From: Methanobacteriota archaeon
GTDB taxonomy: Archaea > Thermoplasmatota > DTKX01 > GCA-020343715
Length of the DNA stretch: 15,329 nucleotides
Direction: 5' to 3'
NCBI GenBank assembly: GCA_030594725.1
Contig: JAUVEQ010000023.1
Span: 1-15,329, forward strand
The position numbers were made by a program, and so were the translations under genes. Shown one piece after another: positions 1-6,889 of the stretch; the first letter of the stretch is position 1, and the number at the start of each line of letters is the position of its first letter. A model generated the notes under the pieces. The model was not told the origin of the DNA. It did no database searches and saw only the letters and a program-made list of their open reading frames with translations.

Positions 1-921
1 GGGAACGAGACCGGCTACGTTGTCCACAGGGACATCTTCGACCGCACCCTGGCGGAGGATGCCGTGAGGGCGGGAGCAAAGACGATGCTAAAGTGCTCGG
101 CCACGGACGTGCTCAAGAACGAGGAGGGGTACGTGGTGGGCGTGAAGGCCAAGCACTGGGGCAAGGAGCTGGAGCTTCGCGCTCCCGTGGTCATAGGGGC
201 CGACGGCTTCGAGAGCCAGGTGGGCCGCTGGGCCGGCATCGACACCAAGGTCAAGGCCAAGGATGTGAACACCTGCCTCCAGTACGAGCTGGTGGGCATC
301 GACATCGACAAGTTCTTCAACGAGTTCCATATCGGTTCGATGGCTCCCGGGGGTTACGTCTGGATATTCAACAAGTCCGAGGACTCGGCCAACGTGGGCA
401 TCGGCGTCAACCTCGGAATGGTCAAGGAACGGGCCGAGGTCAAGAAGTACCTGGACAACTTCATTGCGGGCCAGCCCCGGCTGGCCAAGGGCCAGAACGT
501 GGAGACCGTGGCCGGGGCGGTGTCGGTCGGCATGCCCCTGGAGTCGGTCACCACCGATGGCCTTATGCTGGTGGGGGACTCCGCAAGGATGATCGATGCC
601 CTGACCGGCGGCGGCGTCGCCAACGCCTGCATCGCTGGCCAGGAGGCAGCGCGGGTGGCCAAGGACGCCCACGACGCGGGCGATTTCTCGAAGGAGTTCT
701 TCAAGGCCTACGAGATCGCATGGCGGGCCAAGATCGAGGACCAGCTGTTCCGGAACTACATCGCCAAGGAGAAGCTCCTGGAGCTCTCCGACGACACCAT
801 CAACAAGGTGATAGACGCACTGCAGGGCTACAAGATCGAACGGATCACCACCGCGGACATCCTTCGCATGGTCCAGGAGAGGTATCCTGAGATCATGAAG
901 GAGTTCGAGGACCTCCTGTGA
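1..921 (+). CDS. Geranylgeranyl reductase family FAD protein (5'-truncated)
   Basis: This is the C-terminal 306 residues of a flavin-dependent geranylgeranyl reductase family protein. In archaea these enzymes saturate the double bonds of the isoprenoid chains of membrane ether lipids or of related isoprenoids. The reading frame is open from base 1, with no start in the window, so roughly the first 90 residues, including the N-terminal FAD-binding Rossmann motif, lie outside. The visible family marks are the helix after HRDIFDRTLAEDAVRAGA, the FAD-contact block VVIGADGFES, the substrate-domain motif PGGYVWIFNK followed by NVGIGVN, and the second FAD block VGDSARMIDALTGGG. The stop TGA overlaps a possible GTG start of the next gene, so the two are probably co-transcribed. 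Family assignment is secure; whether the substrate is digeranylgeranylglycerophospholipid or another prenyl compound cannot be told. Confidence 0.93.
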   Translation, partial: GNETGYVVHRDIFDRTLAEDAVRAGAKTMLKCSATDVLKNEEGYVVGVKAKHWGKELELRAPVVIGADGFESQVGRWAGIDTKVKAKDVNTCLQYELVGIDIDKFFNEFHIGSMAPGGYVWIFNKSEDSANVGIGVNLGMVKERAEVKKYLDNFIAGQPRLAKGQNVETVAGAVSVGMPLESVTTDGLMLVGDSARMIDALTGGGVANACIAGQEAARVAKDAHDAGDFSKEFFKAYEIAWRAKIEDQLFRNYIAKEKLLELSDDTINKVIDALQGYKIERITTADILRMVQERYPEIMKEFEDLL

Positions 922-1544
922 GGGCATCCATGACCAGCAGGTTCCCGGGGACCCATCCCGGCGGGGGCATCCTCCTGGAGGGTGAATCCGTCCGGGTGTA
1001 CGTGTTCGACGCCGAGCAGTGCGATCCAAAGAAATGCTCGGCCCGCCGGCTGGCCAGGTTCGACCTGGTGGAGAGCGTCGGTCGCCTGGGATTGCTCCCT
1101 AAGAAGGCGATAATGCTCGATCCCTTCGCAAAGAGGGCCCTCTCCCCCGCCGACGCCAGGCAGGCGAGCAATCGGGGGGTGGTGATCCTCGATTGCAGCT
1201 GGGCCCACGCCGAGGGTACGTTCAACAACGCAAAGCGGATCGCCAACCTGACGTCCCGCGGCCTCCCCTTCCTGTTGGCCGCCAATCCCGTGAACTACGG
1301 AAAACCCTATCGGCTGTCCAGCCTCGAGGCGGCGGCCGCCGCCCTCGCCATCCTTGGTGACACCGCCCATGCCCACCGGCTGGCAGCGGCCACGAACTGG
1401 GGCACCACCTTCATGCAGCTCAATGCCGAACCCCTGGAGGAGTACGCCGGCGCCGAGAACAGCACCGAGGTCGTTGGCATCCAGGACGCCTACCTTGCTC
1501 AGGCCAAGGGCTCCAGTTCCCCTCCATCGGAGGACGAGGCCTGA
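918..1544 (+). CDS. tsr3: Tsr3-type rRNA aminocarboxypropyltransferase (DUF367)
   Basis: This 208-residue protein matches the Tsr3 family. These enzymes transfer the 3-amino-3-carboxypropyl group of S-adenosylmethionine to a uridine-derived base of small-subunit rRNA. Residue numbers here are from the GTG start. Diagnostic blocks are CDPKKCSARRL (35-45), LDPFAKRALSPAD (67-79), LDCSW (91-95), LPFLLAANPVNYGKPYRLS (116-134) and TNWGTTFMQLN (159-169). The last ~15 residues (KGSSSPPSEDEA) are low-complexity and probably disordered. GTG at 918 overlaps the upstream stop as GTGA. ATG at 930 (residue 5) has a GAGGG Shine-Dalgarno-like stretch about 5 bases upstream and is an equally good start. The 3' end overlaps a convergent membrane-protein gene by 46 bases. 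In archaea the exact rRNA target is inferred from yeast and Sulfolobus-type homologues. Confidence 0.92.
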   Translation: MRASMTSRFPGTHPGGGILLEGESVRVYVFDAEQCDPKKCSARRLARFDLVESVGRLGLLPKKAIMLDPFAKRALSPADARQASNRGVVILDCSWAHAEGTFNNAKRIANLTSRGLPFLLAANPVNYGKPYRLSSLEAAAAALAILGDTAHAHRLAAATNWGTTFMQLNAEPLEEYAGAENSTEVVGIQDAYLAQAKGSSSPPSEDEA

Positions 1545-1999
1545 TTGCCCCAATCGATGATCACGCGGATCATGGCATCGTGCTCGCCGAGGGGGAGGAA
1601 TCGAGGGAACTGGGCTAGGGTCTTTCGGGAAGCGTCCTCTATCTTGACAGTATGGGCCAGGTCCCCCATCGTGATCTCACGTAACCGGGCCATCCTCCAC
1701 CTTGGGACCGATTCCTCCCTCTCGGAGAGGGTCCAGGTCCACAACCGCTCGATCACGTGCACGATAAGGACCTCGCCCTTGATGGTCACATCGAACTCGA
1801 AGGCGGTGCTCTGCACCAGGAACACGTAGATGAACAGGAACAGCAGGAACACTATCAGGAAGAACCAGTTGAAGTCATCTCCCGTCGACCAACGGTAGAC
1901 CGCGACGGCCACGAGGCACGCCCCGATCAAGAGCACGAAGAAGGCGATCCTCTTGTTCGGGGTCCGCACACCCGTCCAGGTCCTATCGTCGGTCCCCAT
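1499..1999 (-). CDS. Small two-helix membrane protein, function unknown
   Basis: This 166-residue protein was not recognised by family. It has a short hydrophilic N-terminus, a membrane segment at about 18-37 (FFVLLIGACLVAVAVY) and a second at about 43-62 (an almost unbroken run of F, L, I and V). A soluble C-terminal domain of about 100 residues follows, with alternating hydrophobic strands (FEFDVTIKGEVLIVHVIERL), so both termini probably lie on the same side, likely the cytoplasm. It begins four bases after the stop of the upstream two-helix gene, so the two almost certainly form one transcript. Its 3' end runs 46 bases into the 3' end of convergent tsr3. The soluble part resembles a PH-like or bacterial membrane-anchored beta domain only in general character; that is inference. 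The gene is believable from membrane topology and spacing, not from homology. Confidence 0.8.
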   Translation of the reverse strand: MGTDDRTWTGVRTPNKRIAFFVLLIGACLVAVAVYRWSTGDDFNWFFLIVFLLFLFIYVFLVQSTAFEFDVTIKGEVLIVHVIERLWTWTLSEREESVPRWRMARLREITMGDLAHTVKIEDASRKTLAQFPRFLPLGEHDAMIRVIIDWGNQASSSDGGELEPLA

Positions 2000-2003
2000 C
2001 AGG

Positions 2004-2612
2004 TCACGTCCCTCGCCAGTCCAGCGTCACGTCCTTCCGGGGGTTGAGGAATAACCGGGCCAGCACGAACACCAGGATGACCATCATACCGCAGAAGCTG
2101 GCCGCGTAGAAAGCGGCCACGTACCTGGCCGCGGCGTCCTCGGGATGCTTGGCCACGGTGTCGGCCCTTATCCTGTTGATCTCCACCCCGCCCTCGGTGG
2201 CCACCGTTCCCCCGATGCAGACACGGTCGCCCCGGTGGTAGTCGCCCCCGTGGCGACCCTCCTTGGTGACCCTCACGTGGTCGAAGAGGATCAGCACCAC
2301 GCCTCCCTTGTCGTCCTCGACCCATATCCAGTCCACGTGGTACTCGTAATCCTGGACCGTCATGATGGCCTTCTCCACATCGAACTCGGTGATGATCACG
2401 TCCTCCGAGGTGTTCAGGGCCACGGTCCCCTCCACCCGGGCGTAGTCCCCAAGGTGCATCCCCTGCACATCGTCAGCATCGGAAACGTCCGTGCGGTACC
2501 AGTTGAGGTCCTCCACGACCCACAGGTATCCGGCTATGCCAATGAACACCAGGACGAGGCCGATCACGAAGGTGCCCCACCAGTTTGCGATGCGGTAGAC
2601 ACCCGGGTCCAT
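2004..2612 (-). CDS. Membrane protein with N- and C-terminal helices around a beta-rich (OB-like) domain
   Basis: This 202-residue protein was not recognised by name. A membrane helix at about 12-32 (GTFVIGLVLVFIGIAGYLWV) and another at about 166-187 (AFYAASFCGMMVILVFVLAR) enclose a soluble domain of about 130 residues. That domain contains two similar phrases, GDYARVEGTVALNT (55-68) and HRGDRVCIGGTVATEGGVEI (126-145). Each has the G-D-x-V-x-x-G-T-V pattern typical of beta-barrel folds such as OB-fold or NfeD-like domains, so the domain may be a duplicated or two-part barrel; that is inference. The soluble domain would face the outside if the N-terminus is cytoplasmic. A TATA-like AATTATTT lies about 29 bases upstream of the ATG. 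The gene follows the ABC permease by 49 bases and precedes another membrane protein by four bases, suggesting it acts with the exporter or with that partner. Confidence 0.8.
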   Translation of the reverse strand: MDPGVYRIANWWGTFVIGLVLVFIGIAGYLWVVEDLNWYRTDVSDADDVQGMHLGDYARVEGTVALNTSEDVIITEFDVEKAIMTVQDYEYHVDWIWVEDDKGGVVLILFDHVRVTKEGRHGGDYHRGDRVCIGGTVATEGGVEINRIRADTVAKHPEDAAARYVAAFYAASFCGMMVILVFVLARLFLNPRKDVTLDWRGT

Positions 2613-2637
2613 GTCCCTTCGATGGTGGTCGGTCTAC

Positions 2638-2645
2638 AAATAATT
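2638..2645 (-). promoter_or_regulatory. Candidate TATA box for the 2612-1499 membrane-protein pair
   Basis: On the minus strand AATTATTT is centred about 29 bases upstream of the ATG at 2612, in the 49-base gap after the ABC permease. The spacing would put transcription initiation within a few bases of the start codon, giving a leaderless or near-leaderless mRNA. The match is weak, and read-through from the ABC operon is also possible. Confidence 0.4.
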
Positions 2646-2661
2646 GATGACCCTGGACACT

Positions 2662-4104
2662 TCAGACGGTGAAGGTCTCATGGCGCCACTTCTTGTCGAT
2701 GCGCAAGAGAAGGAGCCGGGAGACGGTGGCAAGGACCATGCACACCACGGCTATGGCCACGAGCATCCTCCATCCCAGCGTCTCCTCGGCCATGGCGAGG
2801 AACGTGATGGCCATCAGGGGTATGATGGACAGGATGGCGAAGCGGGACAGGATCTTAGTGTCGAAGAGGTACACGTTGGTCCGGAGACCGGTGAGGTACG
2901 CCGTCACGACCACCATGTAGATGGATGTGGAGAACATGACCACGAGGGACACCGGTAGACGGCTCCACTCGCCCTTGATGCCCGTCATCACGACGAGGAA
3001 GGTGGTGGAGATCCCGCTGGTCAGGATGACGAACATGATCAGCTTGGACTTGACGATGTCGGGAACCTGGACCGGGAAGGTGCTGTAGTACTCCACGTAG
3101 TCGATGTTGTTCAGCCAGCTGTAGATGAGCACCCCGAAGAAGCCCACCATGCCCCCGTAGAATATCGTGGAGAACTGGATCTCGCTCGATACCGTGGTGC
3201 CCAGGAACCAGTCGAAGGCCGTGAGGACCACCAGGGGCAGGACGAAGGCCGTCATCAGCTTGGTCAGTGTGCGGCTACGCATGAGGTCGATCCACTCCTT
3301 CGCAAGGTAGGGCTGGTACTTCCCGAAACGGCTGAAGCGGGCAGCGACCTCGTCGTAATGGCTCTCGACCTGAACGACTGGCGACTCCATCCGGTCCTGC
3401 ACCAGGAGGACCGCCCATGCTGAGAACACCAGGCTGGCCGACAGGCTTGCGGCCAGGGCCCACCAGTCACCGCTGAACTGGAACGCGATGGAGGGAACGA
3501 TGAGCCCCAGGTCGAACAGCTGCATCATGCCGGAGACCACCACGAGGCCGATCACCGACACGGCGAGGGCGACGAAGACCGCCTGGGAGCGCATGTAGAC
3601 GCTGGACATGACGAAGGAGAAGGAGATGGCGTAGAGGAAGGTGGCCGTCATGGTGAAGAACAGCAGGACCACCGAGGAGACGGCGAAGCCGGTGAAGGGT
3701 ATCGAGGCCAGCAGGCCGATGGTGAGTGGGAGCAGGGTCATGAAGACGTAGTAGAGCAGGTCCTTGAGGAAGAAGACAAGGAACGTGTACTTGAAGCTGA
3801 TCGGCAGGGTCTGGGGGGATGCCAGTAGGAAGGTGGCATGGCCCCACCTGCGTTCCATCATCTCGCGGCCGAGGAAGGAGAACGCCCCCACGGCCAGACC
3901 GTAGAGCAGGAGGGCCGAGTGGACGGCAAGGAGGATGCGATCCTGGCTCATCTCGTCCTCCAGCAGGGGAAGGGAGATGGCCACGATGAACGCCATCACG
4001 GCGAGGATCGCGGGAAAGGCCATGGTCGACATGCGACTGGAGTACGAGCTCTGAAGACGGAACTCCTCTCTGAACATGGCCCTCAGGAGCCAGAGCAGGT
4101 TCAT
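2662..4104 (-). CDS. ABC-2 type transporter permease, two-half, about 12 membrane helices
   Basis: This 480-residue integral membrane protein is the permease of an ABC-2 family exporter. It appears to consist of two halves with six hydrophobic segments each. The first half covers about 27-236 and the second about 285-466. Each half is preceded by a charged amphipathic stretch (MFREEFRLQSSYSSRM at 10-25 and LAKEWIDLMRSRTLTKLM at 268-284) resembling the connecting helix that sits against the ATPase in ABC-2 permeases. A single chain may therefore replace two half permeases. The ATG at 4104 was chosen because it overlaps the ATPase stop as ATGA and has a GAGGGGGG purine run just upstream. The open frame continuing upstream to 4308 is antisense-like, proline- and arginine-rich sequence inside the ATPase gene. 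The transported substrate is unknown, since this family exports drugs, lipids, peptides or polysaccharides. Confidence 0.88.
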   Translation of the reverse strand: MNLLWLLRAMFREEFRLQSSYSSRMSTMAFPAILAVMAFIVAISLPLLEDEMSQDRILLAVHSALLLYGLAVGAFSFLGREMMERRWGHATFLLASPQTLPISFKYTFLVFFLKDLLYYVFMTLLPLTIGLLASIPFTGFAVSSVVLLFFTMTATFLYAISFSFVMSSVYMRSQAVFVALAVSVIGLVVVSGMMQLFDLGLIVPSIAFQFSGDWWALAASLSASLVFSAWAVLLVQDRMESPVVQVESHYDEVAARFSRFGKYQPYLAKEWIDLMRSRTLTKLMTAFVLPLVVLTAFDWFLGTTVSSEIQFSTIFYGGMVGFFGVLIYSWLNNIDYVEYYSTFPVQVPDIVKSKLIMFVILTSGISTTFLVVMTGIKGEWSRLPVSLVVMFSTSIYMVVVTAYLTGLRTNVYLFDTKILSRFAILSIIPLMAITFLAMAEETLGWRMLVAIAVVCMVLATVSRLLLLRIDKKWRHETFTV

Positions 4105-4886
4105 CCCCCCTCGACAACTGGCATCGGGGGGACCTCCCTCTCCAGGTCGGCGACCTGGCGGCCAACCATCCTCATGAAGACCTCCGCAAGCCCGTCCTCT
4201 TCCTCGGTCCTCAGCTCGGCAAGGGTGCCCACCCCCCTGAGCTCGCCCTCGTCGATGATGGCGAGGCGGGAGCAGAGGCGCTCCGCGATCTCGAGGAGGT
4301 GGGAGCACATGAATATGGTACCACCGTTGGCGATGTACTCCCTGAGGTAGTTCTGGATCTTCATCTGGAACAGGGGGTCGAGGTTGATGAACGGCTCGTC
4401 GAGGAACAGCAGGTCGGGTTCGTGGATGAAGGCAGCACCCAGCATGATCTTCTGACGCATCCCCTTGGACATGTCCTTGCAGAGGGTGTGGCGATGCTGA
4501 CCGAGTTCGAAGAAGTCGATCCAGTGGTCCACGCGCCCGTTCGCGTCGGTCATTCCCCGGGCCCTCAGTACGAACCTCAGGTACTCGTCGCCCGTCAGGA
4601 ACGACGGCGGGGATTCGAACTCGGGCACCACGCCAACCCTCGAGCGGACCTCGACCGCACCGTCGGGTAGGTCTATCCCGAGAACACTGGCCTCGCCCTT
4701 GCCCGGCTCGATCTGCCCCGTCAGGACCCGTAGCAGGGTGGTCTTCCCTGCGCCGTTGGGACCGAAGAACCCGAAGAACTCGCCTCGCCTTATCTCAAGG
4801 TCGACGCCCTTGAGGGCATGGACCTTTCCGAAGCTCTTACCGAGGGCATTGATCTCTATCACGGGCTCAGCAGGGTCTGTGGACAC
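4101..4886 (-). CDS. ABC-2 type transporter ATP-binding protein
   Basis: This is the nucleotide-binding subunit of the exporter encoded with the next gene. Numbering from the GTG at 4886, it has Walker A GPNGAGKTT (42-50), a Q-loop position occupied by VVPEF as is common in ABC-2 ATPases, a signature MSKGMRQ (139-145) in place of LSGGQ, Walker B LLFLDEP (159-165), a D-loop INLDP (167-171) and the switch histidine in CSHLLE (H196). After about residue 225 there is an acidic, variable C-terminal tail. Its stop overlaps the permease start by four bases (ATGA), indicating translational coupling. Possible starts are GTG 4886, ATG 4919 and GTG 4940. GTG 4886 is preferred because a perfect TTTTAAAA TATA box is centred 25 bases upstream, inside the coding part of the longer versions. 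A GGAGGT within the same stretch would instead favour a leadered start at the same GTG. Confidence 0.93.
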   Translation of the reverse strand: MSTDPAEPVIEINALGKSFGKVHALKGVDLEIRRGEFFGFFGPNGAGKTTLLRVLTGQIEPGKGEASVLGIDLPDGAVEVRSRVGVVPEFESPPSFLTGDEYLRFVLRARGMTDANGRVDHWIDFFELGQHRHTLCKDMSKGMRQKIMLGAAFIHEPDLLFLDEPFINLDPLFQMKIQNYLREYIANGGTIFMCSHLLEIAERLCSRLAIIDEGELRGVGTLAELRTEEEDGLAEVFMRMVGRQVADLEREVPPMPVVEGG

Positions 4887-4906
4887 GCCCCAGGCTACCT
4901 CCTGAG

Positions 4907-4916
4907 CTTTTAAAAG
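4907..4916 (-). promoter_or_regulatory. TATA box of the ABC exporter operon
   Basis: CTTTTAAAAG forms the core of a 12-base perfect palindrome, GCTTTTAAAAGC (4906-4917). It is centred about 25 bases upstream of the preferred GTG start at 4886, the archaeal TATA-to-initiation distance. It lies in the 75-base gap after the mevalonate kinase gene, so the exporter is likely transcribed separately from it. The box is symmetric and does not itself fix direction; the minus direction is inferred from gene position. Confidence 0.55.
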
Positions 4917-4961
4917 CATTCGTCCACGATTCCCAATCACAAGAAGGGAGCCAGGCAGGTC

Positions 4962-5909
4962 TCAATCGCCGTCCCGGCGCAGTCCCGGCGCCCCGATCTC
5001 CGCGATGAAGGGCCTGCCCCCGGCATCCTCTATGGCCTTCGCCACCCGGTCGGGCTCATCGGTGATGGCTATCATGCTGCCACCACCTCCGGCGCCGGTC
5101 ATCTTCGCACCGTAGCTGTGGGGCCGCGCGGCCTCCACCAACCGCTGCAGCTTGGGGTGGTTGACCCCCAGGATGGTGAGCATCTGGTGGTTCCTGTCCA
5201 TCAGCTCCCCCAGCCTCTCCACGTTCCCGGTGTTCAGGGCCTCCACACCCTCCATCGTGAGGTTCCCGATGTCCACCACGGTCTCCTTGGCGAAGTTGTT
5301 GCTCTCCCAGAACCGGCGGACCTTGGCCACCAGCTCCCCGGTGTTCCCCTTGATGCCCGTGAAGCCGACCACGATGTTCAGCTGGGGCACGTCCACCCGG
5401 TGGACGTACCACTCGGCCCCCCCGCGCTCCACGTGCCAGAGCAGCCCATCCTTCGGCTCCTTGGCCAGCAGGATGCCCATGCCCATGGTGGCCGTGGAGG
5501 TGTCCGTGGGGGAGGCCCGGCCCTGGACACCGTACTCTGTGGCGAACGACTGCCGGGCGATGCGCTCCCGCTCGTCATCGATGGCACCGCCGGAGAGCTC
5601 CACGAGGGCACCGATGAGGGACGTGGTGAGGGCCGCCGAGGAACCCATGCCAGAGGAGGAGGGGATCTCCGAGTCCGTGGTGATGTCAAGGGGTCCGCCG
5701 TCCCAGTAGTTCTCAACGGCGTACTTGAAGTAGGAGTGGTGTGCCGCGGTCATCCGATGGCCGTCGACGAGGTGACCCTTCCCACCATCCCTCGGTCGCA
5801 CGCTCATCTTGAAGCGCCTCGTCACGGCCAAGGCTATGGCGGGCTCGCCATACACGACGGCGTGCTCGCCGAAAAGGATGACCTTGCCAGGTGAACTTGT
5901 CCTAACCAC
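4962..5909 (-). CDS. mvk: Mevalonate kinase
   Basis: This 315-residue GHMP-family kinase phosphorylates mevalonate at the 5 position in the isoprenoid pathway feeding archaeal lipid synthesis. Motif 1 is SSPGKVILFGEHAVVYG (5-21), motif 2 the ATP-phosphate loop IPSSSGMGSSAAL (82-94), the catalytic aspartate lies in GRASPTDTSTATMG (D136), and motif 3 is KMTGAGGGGS (269-278). The ASPTDT block is the version I associate with archaeal mevalonate kinases, which argues against galactokinase, homoserine kinase or the mevalonate-3-kinases of Thermoplasma. Length agrees with archaeal family members. The start is GTG at 5909, directly before the conserved first strand. A TATA-like TTTATCTAT is centred 26 bases upstream, so the mRNA is probably leaderless. 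It stands alone, with a promoter separating it from the exporter genes downstream. Confidence 0.95.
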   Translation of the reverse strand: MVRTSSPGKVILFGEHAVVYGEPAIALAVTRRFKMSVRPRDGGKGHLVDGHRMTAAHHSYFKYAVENYWDGGPLDITTDSEIPSSSGMGSSAALTTSLIGALVELSGGAIDDERERIARQSFATEYGVQGRASPTDTSTATMGMGILLAKEPKDGLLWHVERGGAEWYVHRVDVPQLNIVVGFTGIKGNTGELVAKVRRFWESNNFAKETVVDIGNLTMEGVEALNTGNVERLGELMDRNHQMLTILGVNHPKLQRLVEAARPHSYGAKMTGAGGGGSMIAITDEPDRVAKAIEDAGGRPFIAEIGAPGLRRDGD

Positions 5910-5930
5910 GGCAAATCGTACGTCAACGGT

Positions 5931-5939
5931 ATAGATAAA
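5931..5939 (-). promoter_or_regulatory. TATA box of mevalonate kinase
   Basis: The minus strand reads TTTATCTAT, preceded by an A-rich stretch (CAAAAA) that could act as the B recognition element. Its centre is 26 bases from the GTG start at 5909, leaving little or no 5' leader and no Shine-Dalgarno sequence. This is the standard geometry for leaderless archaeal transcripts. Confidence 0.6.
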
Positions 5940-5968
5940 TTTTTGTAGTGAGTCTGCATTTTCCTATC

Positions 5969-6056
5969 GCCCAGTAGGTCAACTCGAGTTATCTCGGTAC
6001 AACTGGGCATGCCCGGGGAGTAAGGTAAGCGGGCGACAACGGAGGATGGTACCATC
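5969..6056. repeat. Cluster of perfect palindromes in a divergent intergenic region
   Basis: The region between mevalonate kinase and the zinc-ribbon membrane protein holds three perfect palindromes: AACTCGAGTT (5981-5990), GGGCATGCCC (6005-6014) and GATGGTACCATC (6045-6056). A wider inverted repeat, GCCCAGT (5969-5975) with ACTGGGC (6002-6008), encloses the first. The last lies between a GGAGG (6041-6045) and the GTG start at 6060. Candidate roles are operators for dimeric regulators or small RNA hairpins in the 5' leader. No family of regulator can be named from the sequence. Confidence 0.5.
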
Positions 6057-6059
6057 GCC

Positions 6060-6866
6060 GTGTCCGATGCGAAGAGGAAAATCTACGCTAAGCGGCTGAT
6101 ACTAGTATCGGCCCTACTACTGATTGTATTCGGTATCATCGCCACCTACTTGGGGGCCGCCAATCTCTACAGGTACATGTGGTGGTCCAGCAATTACGGC
6201 GGGGAGTACACTGACTCAGGCATGTGGACCGAATCGGCCGTCATGAGCTACATCATCTGGGGCAGCTTCTTCCTTGTCACCGGCATCCTTGGGATCCTTG
6301 GCGGCCTGATCCTGTTCTTCCGGGGCCTTCCCGCGGTCGCGGAGGACAACAGGTCGTACCTGCGGAAGATACTCCTTCCCTTGGGTATCCTGGGACTTAT
6401 CCCCTCGCCTGGACTCGTCATCGTCGGTATCCTGCTCCTCTTCACATGGCGCATGTACTCTGACGACAGGTACGATTTCTTCGGCCTGCTCCTGGAGGAC
6501 GTGGTCAGTGGACCACGGCCAATGCCAGGCGGTCCCGTACCTGCCCCGGCCCCCGTGGGGGCGGCTTACGACGGGAGGACCGCCTACGCCACGGGATACC
6601 AGATGGAGGAATCGATGTACGCCACCGACTACTCTCAGGCCAGCTATGGGGGTGGCGAGGGAGCGTACACCGCGAGGTCCCAACCGGCCAGCCTCCTTGA
6701 GCAGGAGTACGCGGAGCCCGCGATGCCAGCGGCGGCCGAGCCCGAGGCTCCCGAGGCTCCCGCGGCCCCCGCGACCACGCCCGTCTGCCCCAGCTGTGGC
6801 AAGCCCACCGAGTGGATCGAGGAGTACAACCGGCACTACTGCTACGATTGCGACACCTATGCGTGA
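6060..6866 (+). CDS. Three-helix membrane protein with C-terminal zinc ribbon
   Basis: This 268-residue protein could not be assigned to a named family. Hydrophobic segments are at about 12-32, 64-88 and 104-130, with a tyrosine- and tryptophan-rich loop between the first two. A long flexible region rich in Pro, Ala, Gly and Tyr (about 150-240, including the repeated PEAPEAPAAPA) leads to a small zinc-binding module at the very C-terminus. Its ligands are C243-P-S-C246 and C261-Y-D-C264, with the core EWIEEYNRHYCYDC. This layout of membrane anchor, linker and CPxCG-type ribbon is frequent in Thermoplasmata-like genomes, where the ribbon presumably mediates protein or nucleic acid contact in the cytoplasm. 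The start is GTG at 6060, with GGAGG at 6041-6045. The 14-base spacing is long, but it contains a palindrome that could shorten it by folding. No ATG is available in frame nearby. Confidence 0.85.
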   Translation: MSDAKRKIYAKRLILVSALLLIVFGIIATYLGAANLYRYMWWSSNYGGEYTDSGMWTESAVMSYIIWGSFFLVTGILGILGGLILFFRGLPAVAEDNRSYLRKILLPLGILGLIPSPGLVIVGILLLFTWRMYSDDRYDFFGLLLEDVVSGPRPMPGGPVPAPAPVGAAYDGRTAYATGYQMEESMYATDYSQASYGGGEGAYTARSQPASLLEQEYAEPAMPAAAEPEAPEAPAAPATTPVCPSCGKPTEWIEEYNRHYCYDCDTYA

Positions 6867-6889
6867 TCGTCGCCCCGACGGTGGCTACT

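Noticed and set aside
88..1029. 313-residue minus-strand frame opposite the geranylgeranyl reductase
   Set aside because: Its composition is that of an antisense shadow, and the plus strand carries clear family motifs over the same bases.
4105..4308. N-terminal extension of the permease frame upstream of the ATG at 4104
   Set aside because: It lies entirely inside the ABC ATPase coding sequence in another frame and is Arg/Pro/Gly-rich; the ATGA overlap at 4101-4104 gives a better start.
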